Part shown: positions 1 to 5,352 of the stretch, piece after piece
Numbering within the stretch: the stretch's first letter is position 1
How the letters are laid out: each line of letters starts with the position of its first letter
NCBI GenBank assembly: GCA_005884155.1
Contig: VAXD01000001.1
Span: forward strand, 1-6,611
From: Actinomycetota bacterium
GTDB taxonomy: Bacteria; Actinomycetota; Thermoleophilia; Gaiellales; Gaiellaceae
DNA: 6,611 nt
Direction: 5' to 3'
Notes under the pieces: model-generated
The model's input: the letters and a program-made list of their open reading frames with translations, nothing else
What the model was told of the DNA's origin: nothing
The model's database searches: none
Translations under genes and position numbers: made by a program

Positions 1-55
1 GGCCGTAATCGAGCGGCTTTAAAGCCCGCGCAAGATTCACACTTTCGGCACGGAC

Positions 56-75
56 CGGTCACAGACACGTGACCG
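56..75. promoter_or_regulatory. Inverted repeat CGGTCAC-N6-GTGACCG, candidate regulator site
   Basis: Two perfect 7-base arms are separated by AGACAC, and the right half contains the palindrome CACGTG (66-71). A related imperfect dyad, GGTAACGTCACC, follows at 83-94, so the GGT-AC/GT-ACC half-site pattern occurs twice within 40 bases. Repeated related half-sites upstream of a fatty-acid metabolism gene would suit cooperative binding of a TetR- or GntR-type regulator, but nothing in the window identifies the protein. Confidence 0.35.
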
Positions 76-116
76 TTTCGCCGGTAACGTCACCCACGAG
101 GGTGGTGGGCAGTCAA

Positions 117-133
117 CCCCACCCTGGGTGGGG
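117..133. promoter_or_regulatory. 17-bp perfect palindrome, candidate operator
   Basis: The sequence is CCCCACCC-T-GGGTGGGG, perfectly symmetric around T125. Its centre is about 51 bases upstream of the GTG at 176. If that GTG is also the transcription start, the site lies just upstream of the -35 region, a common place for an activator. The single-base centre is too tight for a full hairpin; opening the inner pairs leaves CCCCAC/GTGGGG around a 5-base loop, and no T-tract follows, so it is a poor intrinsic terminator. The operator reading is an inference. Confidence 0.4.
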
Positions 134-162
134 GAATCGGGATCTCGCTCGGCGCGAGCATC

Positions 163-168
163 TACGAT
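163..168 (+). promoter_or_regulatory. -10-like element for a leaderless dehydrogenase mRNA
   Basis: TACGAT (163-168) matches the TANNNT core and lies 7 bases before the GTG at 176, so transcription would begin at or next to the start codon. No Shine-Dalgarno sequence precedes this GTG (the bases just before it are CGCGCGC). No good -35 hexamer is visible at 17-18 bases spacing, which would fit activator dependence. It is a single weak match, supported by the same arrangement at other starts in the window. Confidence 0.4.
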
Positions 169-175
169 CGCGCGC

Positions 176-1030
176 GTGGAGATTTCGCGTGTCGGCGTGG
201 TCGGGCTCGGGACGATGGGCTCGGGGATCGCGCAGGTCTGCCTGCAGGCCGGCCTGGAGGTCGTCGGCCGCGAGGTCGAGCTGGACCTCGGCGAGCGCGC
301 GCTCGCGCGGATCGACCACTACCTGAGCCGCGGCGTCGAGAAGGAGCGGCTGACGCAGGCCGACAAGGACGCGGCGCTCGGCCGCCTGACGCTCGTCACC
401 GACGTCGCCGAGCTCGGCTCCTGCGGGCTCGTGATCGAGGCTGCCTTCGAGGATCTGGAGGTCAAGCGCGAGCTCTTCGAGCAACTCGACGGGATCGTCG
501 CGTCCGACGCAATCCTCGCCACGAACACCTCCGCGCTCTCGGTGACGCAGATCGCCGAGGCGACGCAGCATCCCGAGCGAGTCGTCGGGATGCATTTCTT
601 CAACCCGGCGCCGGTCCTCCCGCTCGTCGAGGTGATCCGTACGGCCCACACGAGCGACGAGGTATTCGACGCCGCCTACGCGTTCGTGCAGCGGATCGGC
701 AAGGAGCCCGTGGCTTGCAACGACACGCCGGGCTTCATCGTCAACCGGATCCTGATCCCGCTGCTGAACGACTGCGTCCGCGTGCTCGACGAGGCGCGCG
801 TGGCCCCGGAGGACGTCGACCGCGCGATGCGGTTCGGCGCCAACTGGCCGATCGGGCCGTGCGCGCTGATCGACCTGATCGGCGTCGACGTGCACGTGCA
901 CGCATCCGAGGCGCTCCATGCCGCGCTCGGCGAGGAGCGGATGGCGCCGCCCCGGCGGCTGCTCGAGATGCAAGAAGCCGGGCAGCTCGGCCGCAAGACC
1001 GGGCACGGCTTTTACGAGTACGAGGCCTAA
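176..1030 (+). CDS. hbd: 3-hydroxybutyryl-CoA (3-hydroxyacyl-CoA) dehydrogenase
   Basis: This cytoplasmic enzyme interconverts (S)-3-hydroxyacyl-CoA and 3-oxoacyl-CoA with NAD(P), in beta-oxidation or butyryl-CoA metabolism. The protein is 284 residues, the usual length of the stand-alone family. The N-terminal Rossmann fold begins at once with GLGTMGSG (10-17). The catalytic set is present: Ser119 in TNTSALS, His140 in GMHFFNPAP, Glu152 and Asn190 in GFIVNR, each offset by a constant 18 from the human enzyme numbering as I recall it (Ser137, His158, Glu170, Asn208). The C-terminal dimerisation domain carries GANWPIGPCALIDLIG and ends GRKTGHGFYEY. I chose the GTG at 176 over an in-frame GTG at 128 because family members start two to five residues before the first Rossmann strand and the extra 16 residues look unstructured. 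At the usual Asp of the second strand there is Glu33. The gene stands alone and runs tail to tail into the next gene. The family call is near certain; the exact chain-length preference is not. Confidence 0.95.
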   Translation: MEISRVGVVGLGTMGSGIAQVCLQAGLEVVGREVELDLGERALARIDHYLSRGVEKERLTQADKDAALGRLTLVTDVAELGSCGLVIEAAFEDLEVKRELFEQLDGIVASDAILATNTSALSVTQIAEATQHPERVVGMHFFNPAPVLPLVEVIRTAHTSDEVFDAAYAFVQRIGKEPVACNDTPGFIVNRILIPLLNDCVRVLDEARVAPEDVDRAMRFGANWPIGPCALIDLIGVDVHVHASEALHAALGEERMAPPRRLLEMQEAGQLGRKTGHGFYEYEA

Positions 1031-2625
1031 CTCAGCCGCGCCCAGACGTTGTCGACGAGCTGCGCAACGACCGGCGAGCCGAGCGAGGCCGTGAAGTCCA
1101 GCGCCCCGGCCGCGAACACTTGTGCGCCGGACGAGCTCCGGTAGTACGTCATCTCGGCGTCGTTCCGGCCGATCGCCGAGGGGATCCGCGCAAGCACGAC
1201 GATCCCGGCCGGCGAGCTCGCGGCGCGCGCGTCGATCTCCACTCCCGAGCCACCGAACGTCGAACCGTTCGCGAGCCCGGTCCCAACGAAGGCCCACGGC
1301 GCACTCGAAGCTCCCTCGACGACGTACGGCTTCTCACCCTGCCCCTGGTTGCCGGCGACCCACTGCACTCCGACCAGCGCCGCCTCGGGCCGGCCGAGCT
1401 TGCGCCACAGCTGGACACGCGACAGCGTCTGTCCTTTACGGGTCACCTTCCAGAAGAAGTTGTTCGCCGAAAGGAACATCAGGTTGCCGCCGAGGTCGCG
1501 GTAGCGCTCGACCACATCGTACGCATGCGCCGTCACGTATTCCTCGTGGCCGGCGAACACCACGAGGTCGTACGCGTTCCGCAGTTCGCTCCCGTCCTTG
1601 GCGGCGGCCAGGTCGTCATCGGAGATGTAGTCGACCGCCTTGCCCGTCTGCCGCAGCCACGTCGCGATCGTTGCGCTCCAGTCATGGAACCGGTACGGCA
1701 GCCCTGGCTCGACGTACGGCCGGCGCAGGTCGATGGTGCGCGTCGCGCCGCCGATATACCAGGAGTCGCCCCAGCCGTCGCCGTTCCCGTCGCGGAAGTT
1801 GTAGGCCTGCCACGTGTCGGTCGGGAAGACGACGGCGACCCGATGCTCTCCGAGCCTGCGCGGCCGCAGGATCAGCGGCGCGTAGGCGAGCCGCCCGTCC
1901 GGGGTCGTGACGCGTAGGAAGTAGAGGCCGCTCGCCCACGTCCCGGAGCGGCCGACGTCAACGAGATGCGGCGCGTTCCGGTGCTTGCGCCAGTCCAGCT
2001 GGACCGACGGCGTGATCGCGAAGGCATTCGTGTTCGGGTCGCGCATGCCGGTGCCTGCGTAGGCGAACACCTGGATCCGGACCGAGCGGGCGTCGGTCGA
2101 GATCGAGACGGTGGCCGGGCCGCCCTGCGGGTAGCTTCGCTGCGGCAGCGACGCCTCGACGCCGAGGATCCGGACGACGAGGCCGCTGGTCAGGTGATGC
2201 GAGCGCGGTGCTTCGAAGCCGTAGACCCGCTTGCCGCCGTGGAGCCCGTGCACGAGGAAGCGAACCAGGTACGTGCGCGCCGCGATGCCGCGCTTCGGCG
2301 TCCACTCGATCACGTGCGGACCGGCTGGGAGCATCCGGCGCACGTCCCAGACAATCTCCCCGGGGCGCCGCACCTCGTCGGTCGCGACGACCTGAGTCTC
2401 GACGGTCGCAGTTCGGTCGAGCCGGAAACGGAAGTACGCGTGATCTCGCAGCCGGTCGCCGTTCGGACTGACCGTCGCGAGCTCGCGGGTGTCCCCCGCG
2501 AACGGATGGCCGCCGTTCGAGACGCCGAGCCCGAGCAGGCGCGGCGGAGCGCTCGACGACCCCGGAGCCGAGCCGGCGAGCACGAGTGCGGCGAGCAGAG
2601 GCAGCAGCAGTGGCAGAACGCGCAT
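1027..2625 (-). CDS. Exported N,N-dimethylformamidase beta-subunit-like protein with SPNGD Ig-like domain
   Basis: The protein has 532 residues and no cysteine. Residues 1-26 look like a Sec signal peptide (basic start, leucine-rich core) with no lipobox cysteine. Residues about 45-125 resemble the FlgD/CHU-type Ig-like domain, with SPNGDRLRD (53-61) and a PAGPHVIEW strand. A second beta-rich segment (about 160-255) ends in SGLYFLRV. From about 258 the sequence follows the C-terminal domain of the N,N-dimethylformamidase large subunit: TWQAYN (271-276), FHDW (313-316), VDYISDDDL (331-339), GHEEY (359-363) and GGNLMFLSAN (379-388). The known enzyme hydrolyses dimethylformamide with a mononuclear iron held by two tyrosines and one glutamate; Tyr235, Tyr275 and Glu362 are spaced much like those ligands, and His360 is also kept. 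An acidic loop, DGNGDGWGD (279-287), resembles a calcium-binding DxNxDG loop. No small subunit is encoded nearby. The fold assignment is good; the substrate is unknown, and a non-catalytic surface role is possible. AGAGGG just before the ATG may serve as a ribosome binding site. Confidence 0.8.
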   Translation of the reverse strand: MRVLPLLLPLLAALVLAGSAPGSSSAPPRLLGLGVSNGGHPFAGDTRELATVSPNGDRLRDHAYFRFRLDRTATVETQVVATDEVRRPGEIVWDVRRMLPAGPHVIEWTPKRGIAARTYLVRFLVHGLHGGKRVYGFEAPRSHHLTSGLVVRILGVEASLPQRSYPQGGPATVSISTDARSVRIQVFAYAGTGMRDPNTNAFAITPSVQLDWRKHRNAPHLVDVGRSGTWASGLYFLRVTTPDGRLAYAPLILRPRRLGEHRVAVVFPTDTWQAYNFRDGNGDGWGDSWYIGGATRTIDLRRPYVEPGLPYRFHDWSATIATWLRQTGKAVDYISDDDLAAAKDGSELRNAYDLVVFAGHEEYVTAHAYDVVERYRDLGGNLMFLSANNFFWKVTRKGQTLSRVQLWRKLGRPEAALVGVQWVAGNQGQGEKPYVVEGASSAPWAFVGTGLANGSTFGGSGVEIDARAASSPAGIVVLARIPSAIGRNDAEMTYYRSSSGAQVFAAGALDFTASLGSPVVAQLVDNVWARLS

Positions 2626-2634
2626 GACCCTCTG

Positions 2635-2640
2635 ATTGTG
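2635..2640 (-). promoter_or_regulatory. -10-like element of the dimethylformamidase-like gene
   Basis: Read on the minus strand this is CACAAT, matching four of six TATAAT positions including the conserved A2 and T6, and ending 9 bases before the ATG at 2625. The first copy of the tandem 10-bp repeat (2636-2655) overlaps it, so a protein bound to the repeats would block RNA polymerase. An AGAGGG lies between this hexamer and the ATG, so a short leader with a ribosome binding site is an alternative that would need a promoter further upstream. Evidence is weak for either. Confidence 0.3.
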
Positions 2641-2655
2641 GCTGGTTGTGGCTGG
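2636..2655. repeat. Perfect tandem repeat of a 10-bp unit in the divergent promoter region
   Basis: The unit TTGTGGCTGG occurs twice back to back (2636-2645 and 2646-2655) with no mismatch. The unit length is close to one turn of the helix, so both copies present the same face of the DNA, as in direct-repeat operators. It lies between two divergent genes, directly upstream of the ATG of the minus-strand gene and upstream of the likely promoter of the plus-strand gene. The operator role is inferred; a chance duplication is possible. Confidence 0.5.
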
Positions 2656-2681
2656 CTTTACGGATTCCTAACAACCCGTTT

Positions 2682-2710
2682 ATGACGAACACACCGTGGC
2701 GGTCGATACT
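2682..2710 (+). promoter_or_regulatory. Promoter of the small secreted protein gene, probably leaderless
   Basis: ATGACG (2682-2687) is a fair -35 and GATACT (2705-2710) a fair actinobacterial -10 (TATACT-like), separated by 17 bases. The -10 ends 8 bases before the ATG at 2719, which places the transcription start at or beside the A of the ATG. No purine-rich ribosome binding site exists before this ATG (the preceding bases are TTTTGCGCG). An alternative promoter, TTTACG (2657-2662) with TATGAC (2681-2686) at 18 bases spacing, would give a short leader without a Shine-Dalgarno sequence. Confidence 0.45.
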
Positions 2711-2718
2711 TTTGCGCG

Positions 2719-3201
2719 ATGGCCCGTTTGCTCCTCCTCGTGACGGTCGTCGGCGTGCTTGCGCTCCCGGCGGCGCTGTCGGCTGCCTCCCGCTCCGACG
2801 GGACCCTTTCTGTCAAGCGCGGGAAGGGCCAGATAAAGGTCAAGCTGCACGGAACCGTGATCGGCAGCATGGCGTACGGCTCGGTCCGCATCCGCGACCT
2901 GACGCCGTTCGACGGCCAGGCGGCGCAGTTCCGGCACTGCCGGCTGCGCCCCGTGAACCTCTCGACGGACCTCTGCACCGGGAAGAAGCTCTCGTTCCGC
3001 GCGCTCGACGGCGGCTACGTCGTGACGACCAAGGGCAGCGGAACGTTCCTCTCGGCCGTCGGCCGCGGCACCGCGACGCTCGACGGAGCAGGTGACGGAA
3101 CGACGCCGACCGGCGTTATGTCGCTTGACGGCGGCCCGTACCAGCCGATCCCGGTCGACCCGACGACCTACCTGCTCGGGACCACGACGCCGGGGAAGTG
3201 A
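2719..3201 (+). CDS. Small secreted protein of unknown function
   Basis: I do not recognise this 160-residue protein. Residues 1-23 form a clear Sec signal peptide (MAR, then a long aliphatic core, ending ALSAA), giving a mature part of about 137 residues. The mature part is rich in Gly, Thr and Val with alternating polar and hydrophobic residues, which suggests a compact all-beta domain. It has only two cysteines, Cys74 and Cys86, separated by 11 residues, which could form a disulfide outside the cell. The early mature region is strongly basic (KRGKGQIKVK, 33-42). There is no lipobox and no second membrane segment. It lies directly upstream of a two-component system in the same direction but is separated from it by a hairpin, so it may be co-expressed, regulated by that system, or independent. 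It is a believable gene because of its signal peptide, promoter and clean fit between neighbours. Confidence 0.8.
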   Translation: MARLLLLVTVVGVLALPAALSAASRSDGTLSVKRGKGQIKVKLHGTVIGSMAYGSVRIRDLTPFDGQAAQFRHCRLRPVNLSTDLCTGKKLSFRALDGGYVVTTKGSGTFLSAVGRGTATLDGAGDGTTPTGVMSLDGGPYQPIPVDPTTYLLGTTTPGK

Positions 3202-3209
3202 CCGGCGTC
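3186..3209 (+). terminator. Hairpin at the end of the small secreted protein gene, candidate terminator
   Basis: GACGCCGG (3186-3193) and CCGGCGTC (3202-3209) are perfect complements around the 8-base loop GGAAGTGA, so the stem is 8 base pairs and very G+C rich. The TGA stop codon (3199-3201) lies inside the loop, so ribosomes finishing the gene would cover the hairpin. No T-tract follows; terminators of this kind have been described in actinobacteria but are harder to trust. It would reduce, not necessarily stop, read-through into the response regulator gene that starts 17 bases later. Confidence 0.45.
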
Positions 3210-3214
3210 TCTGG

Positions 3215-3220
3215 CATCCT
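3215..3220 (+). promoter_or_regulatory. Weak -10-like element before the response regulator
   Basis: CATCCT carries the conserved A2 and T6 of a -10 hexamer and ends 6 bases before the ATG at 3227. No ribosome binding site is visible in the 25 bases between the preceding gene and this ATG (GAGCGC directly precedes it). If real, it would let the two-component operon be transcribed from its own leaderless promoter after the hairpin at 3186-3209. It is a poor match on its own. Confidence 0.25.
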
Positions 3221-3226
3221 GAGCGC

Positions 3227-3934
3227 ATGGCGAATCAGGGGCAATCGGTTTTGGTGGTCGAGGACGAGAGCTCGATCGCCTCGTTCGTCGCGCTCTATCT
3301 GAAGAACGCCGGCTACCGGATCCAGGCGGCCGGAACCGGCCGTGAGGCGCTCGAGCGGGTCGCGTCCGAGAAGCCGGACCTGATCGTCCTCGACCTGATG
3401 CTCCCCGACATCGACGGGCTCGAGGTCTGCCGCCGCGTGCGCCAGAGCTCGGACGTCCCGATCTTGATGCTGACCGCACGGGACGAGGACGTCGACAAGA
3501 TCATCGGGCTCGAGGTCGGCGCAGACGACTACCTGACAAAGCCTTTCAACCCGCGCGAGCTCGTGGCCCGAGTCAAGTCGATCCTGCGCCGCAGCGTGCC
3601 CGAGCGGCGCGAGGTGCAGACGAAGCAGATCAAGCACGGTGACCTCGAGATCGACGTGGGAAGGCGCGAGGTGCTCGTCGCTGGCAAGGAGGTGCAGCTC
3701 GCGCCGAAGGAGTTCGACCTCCTCTGGGAGCTGCTCGACCACAAGGGCCTCGTGCTGACGCGAGACCAGCTGCTCGAGCGCGTCTGGGGCTACACCTTCG
3801 CAGGCGACACACGCACCGTCGACGTCCACGTGCGCCAGCTGCGGCGCAAGCTCGGCGAGGCCTCGCCGATCGTCACCGTTTGGGGCGTGGGGTACAAGGT
3901 CGCCGCCGCCCGGGACGCCGCCGTAAAGGCATAG
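3227..3934 (+). CDS. OmpR/PhoB-family response regulator
   Basis: This is a cytoplasmic transcription factor of 235 residues, typical for the family. The receiver domain (about 7-120) has the acidic pair Glu12-Asp13, the phosphate-accepting Asp56 in LIVLDLMLPDIDG, Thr83 in MLTAR, and Lys105 in DDYLTKPF, so every residue needed for phosphorylation is present. The C-terminal winged-helix domain (about 138-228) shows LAPKEFDLLWELLDHKG, TRDQLLERVWGY, the recognition helix region RTVDVHVRQLRRKLG and the wing ending VWGVGYKV. I chose the ATG at 3227 because the receiver domain begins six residues later; an in-frame upstream extension would overlap the preceding gene. It is followed after 15 bases by its kinase. 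Its target genes cannot be read from the window, though the flanking envelope genes are natural candidates. Confidence 0.95.
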   Translation: MANQGQSVLVVEDESSIASFVALYLKNAGYRIQAAGTGREALERVASEKPDLIVLDLMLPDIDGLEVCRRVRQSSDVPILMLTARDEDVDKIIGLEVGADDYLTKPFNPRELVARVKSILRRSVPERREVQTKQIKHGDLEIDVGRREVLVAGKEVQLAPKEFDLLWELLDHKGLVLTRDQLLERVWGYTFAGDTRTVDVHVRQLRRKLGEASPIVTVWGVGYKVAAARDAAVKA

Positions 3935-3949
3935 CGAGGCGACCGGCGC

Positions 3950-5338
3950 GTGCTGCGCTCGCTCCGGTTCCAGCTTCCGGCGCTGTTCCTGCTCGGCGTC
4001 GTCATCGCGGGCCTCGTCTCGGCCGGGATCGCGCTCCGCCTCTTTCGCAGCTACGCGCAGACCCGCGCCCGCGACCAGGACTACGTGGAGCTCGCGCACG
4101 AGGCGCGGGGGCTGACGCTGCTCTACGGCCGGCAGGCTGGGCTGAGGCTGCTCTCGGCGAAGCGGCTCGAGCTCGCGACCGGCGGCGACCGGATCTTCTA
4201 TCGAGGGCTCGACCTGTTCCCCGGTTCCGCCCGGGGCCCCGCGTTCCGGGTGTTGCCGAAGGGTGTCGTCGACCTCCGCCGGGTCAAGGCGCGCAAATCG
4301 GTGCGCTTCGAGTTCAGGCCCCCCGGCGCCAAGCGTACGCTGCTTGCGGTCGCGCGCCCGCTCACGGTGGGCCGCCAGACGTTCGGGGTGCTCGCGGTCG
4401 CGAAGACGAAGACGGAGCTGAACCAGCGCTGGCTCGCCCTGATCGAGCGGCTCCTGCTCGCGTTCGCCGCGGGGGTGGCGGTCGCGGCTGGCTTCGCGTG
4501 GTACCTCTCGCGCCGGATCACGACGCCGGTGCTAGAGCTCTCGCACGCGGCAGACGAGATCGCGAGCGGGCACTACGACGTCGAGGTGCCCCGTGTCCCG
4601 GGCGGCGGCGAGATCGGTCACCTGGCCTCGCGCTTCCGCGAGATGGCGTCGAAGCTCGCGGAGGCCGAGCAGCTCGAGCGGAACTTCCTGATGTCGGTCT
4701 CGCACGAGCTACGCACGCCGCTGACCGCGATCCGCGGCCACGTCGAGGCGCTGCGCGAGGGCGTCGTCACGGAGGAGGAGTTGCGGGTCGCGTCCCTGAC
4801 GGTGATCGCGGCCGAAGCCGAGCGGCTCGAGCGGCTCGTCGGCGATGTGCTCGATCTGGCCAAGCTCGGCGCGCACCGCTTCACCGTCCTGCGCGAAGAG
4901 GTCGAGATGGAGCGCCTGATCGACCGCGCGTACGCTGCGTTCAGCGAAGAGGCGCGGCGGCGCGGGATCGACTACCGGCGCACGGTCGAAGGGAAGCCCG
5001 TGATCGTCTCGGACGGCGACCGCGTCCTGCAGATCATTTCGAACCTGCTCTCGAATGCCTTCCGCTGGACGCCCGACGGCGGGCGGATCGAGCTCGAGCT
5101 GAAGGCGCAGGACGGGACCGTTTGCGTCGCCGTGGACGACACGGGCCCCGGGATCCCGCCGGACGATCGAGAACGGATCTTCCGGCCGTTCTGGTCGCAC
5201 GACGGCGGTGGCACCGGCCTCGGCCTGGCGATCGCGCGCGAGCTGGCCGGCGCGCTCGGCGGCCGGGTCAGCCTCGACTCCGCGACGGGCGGAGGGAGCC
5301 GGTTCGAGCTCGTCCTCCCGGCGCGGCCTAGGGAGTAG
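3950..5338 (+). CDS. Membrane sensor histidine kinase, partner of the preceding regulator
   Basis: This 462-residue inner-membrane kinase should phosphorylate the regulator encoded 15 bases upstream. Order of parts: transmembrane helix 1 (about 9-30), an extracytoplasmic sensor region (about 32-162), transmembrane helix 2 (about 163-185), a HAMP linker (about 186-240), the dimerisation/phosphoacceptor helix with His252 in SHELRTPL, and the ATP-binding domain with the N box (Asn365 and Asn369 in SNLLSNAFRW), the G1 box DDTGPGIP (396-403), the F box IFRPFW (410-415) and the G2 box GTGLGLAI (421-428). All catalytic motifs are intact. The sensor region has no cysteine; its last part, ARPLTVGRQTFGVLAVA, resembles the closing strands of a PDC/Cache-like fold, but I cannot name a ligand. 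The GTG start directly precedes the first membrane helix; a weak GAGG lies 10 bases before it, and coupling to translation of the upstream gene is likely. Confidence 0.93.
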   Translation: MLRSLRFQLPALFLLGVVIAGLVSAGIALRLFRSYAQTRARDQDYVELAHEARGLTLLYGRQAGLRLLSAKRLELATGGDRIFYRGLDLFPGSARGPAFRVLPKGVVDLRRVKARKSVRFEFRPPGAKRTLLAVARPLTVGRQTFGVLAVAKTKTELNQRWLALIERLLLAFAAGVAVAAGFAWYLSRRITTPVLELSHAADEIASGHYDVEVPRVPGGGEIGHLASRFREMASKLAEAEQLERNFLMSVSHELRTPLTAIRGHVEALREGVVTEEELRVASLTVIAAEAERLERLVGDVLDLAKLGAHRFTVLREEVEMERLIDRAYAAFSEEARRRGIDYRRTVEGKPVIVSDGDRVLQIISNLLSNAFRWTPDGGRIELELKAQDGTVCVAVDDTGPGIPPDDRERIFRPFWSHDGGGTGLGLAIARELAGALGGRVSLDSATGGGSRFELVLPARPRE

Positions 5339-5339
5339 A

Positions 5340-5345
5340 CAGAAT
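5340..5345 (+). promoter_or_regulatory. -10-like element before the UbiA-type gene
   Basis: CAGAAT matches four of six TATAAT positions, including A2 and T6, and ends 7 bases before the ATG at 5353. The 14-base gap after the kinase stop has no ribosome binding site at useful distance. It may supply an internal leaderless transcript in addition to read-through from the kinase gene. Confidence 0.25.
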
Positions 5346-5352
5346 TCGCGGG

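Larger units (their letters stand above)
1..175. promoter_or_regulatory. Palindrome-rich leader upstream of the dehydrogenase gene
   Basis: I find no convincing gene in this stretch. It holds several dyad symmetries: a perfect 12-bp palindrome GGCTTTAAAGCC (15-26), an inverted repeat CGGTCAC/GTGACCG with a 6-base spacer (56-75), an imperfect palindrome GGTAACGTCACC (83-94) and a 17-bp palindrome CCCCACCC-T-GGGTGGGG (117-133). Such symmetry is typical of sites for dimeric regulators, and the last one lies about 50 bases before the proposed transcription start of the dehydrogenase gene, where an activator would sit. The function is inferred; no regulator is encoded in view. Confidence 0.5.

Noticed and set aside
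15..30. Terminator of an upstream gene at the GGCTTTAAAGCC palindrome
   Set aside because: After leaving a loop only about four stem pairs remain, with no T-tract, and no upstream gene end is visible; an operator or chance palindrome is as likely.
128..175. GTG at 128 as an upstream start for the dehydrogenase
   Set aside because: The extra 16 residues are not family-like and have no ribosome binding site; the GTG at 176 directly precedes the Rossmann strand and has a -10-like element at leaderless distance.
113..1297. 394-codon open frame on the minus strand
   Set aside because: It lies antisense to the dehydrogenase and past its end into the next gene, is Arg/Asp/Ala rich with no domain, and is a typical shadow of a high-GC gene.
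2551..2625. Lipoprotein signal in the dimethylformamidase-like protein
   Set aside because: The LAG-S sequence at residues 16-19 resembles a lipobox, but the required cysteine is missing; the protein has no cysteine at all.
3092..3226. Upstream in-frame start for the response regulator
   Set aside because: It would overlap the secreted protein gene by over 100 bases and add an Arg/Ser/Thr-rich tail in front of a complete receiver domain.
3116..4099. 327-codon open frame on the minus strand
   Set aside because: It is antisense to the response regulator and kinase start, has low-complexity composition (Leu, Glu, Asp, His rich) and no recognisable motif.
3880..5331. 483-codon open frame on the plus strand overlapping the kinase
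   Set aside because: It is a shifted frame of the kinase gene; its protein is Arg/Ala/Pro/Gly rich and has none of the kinase motifs, all of which occur in the other frame.
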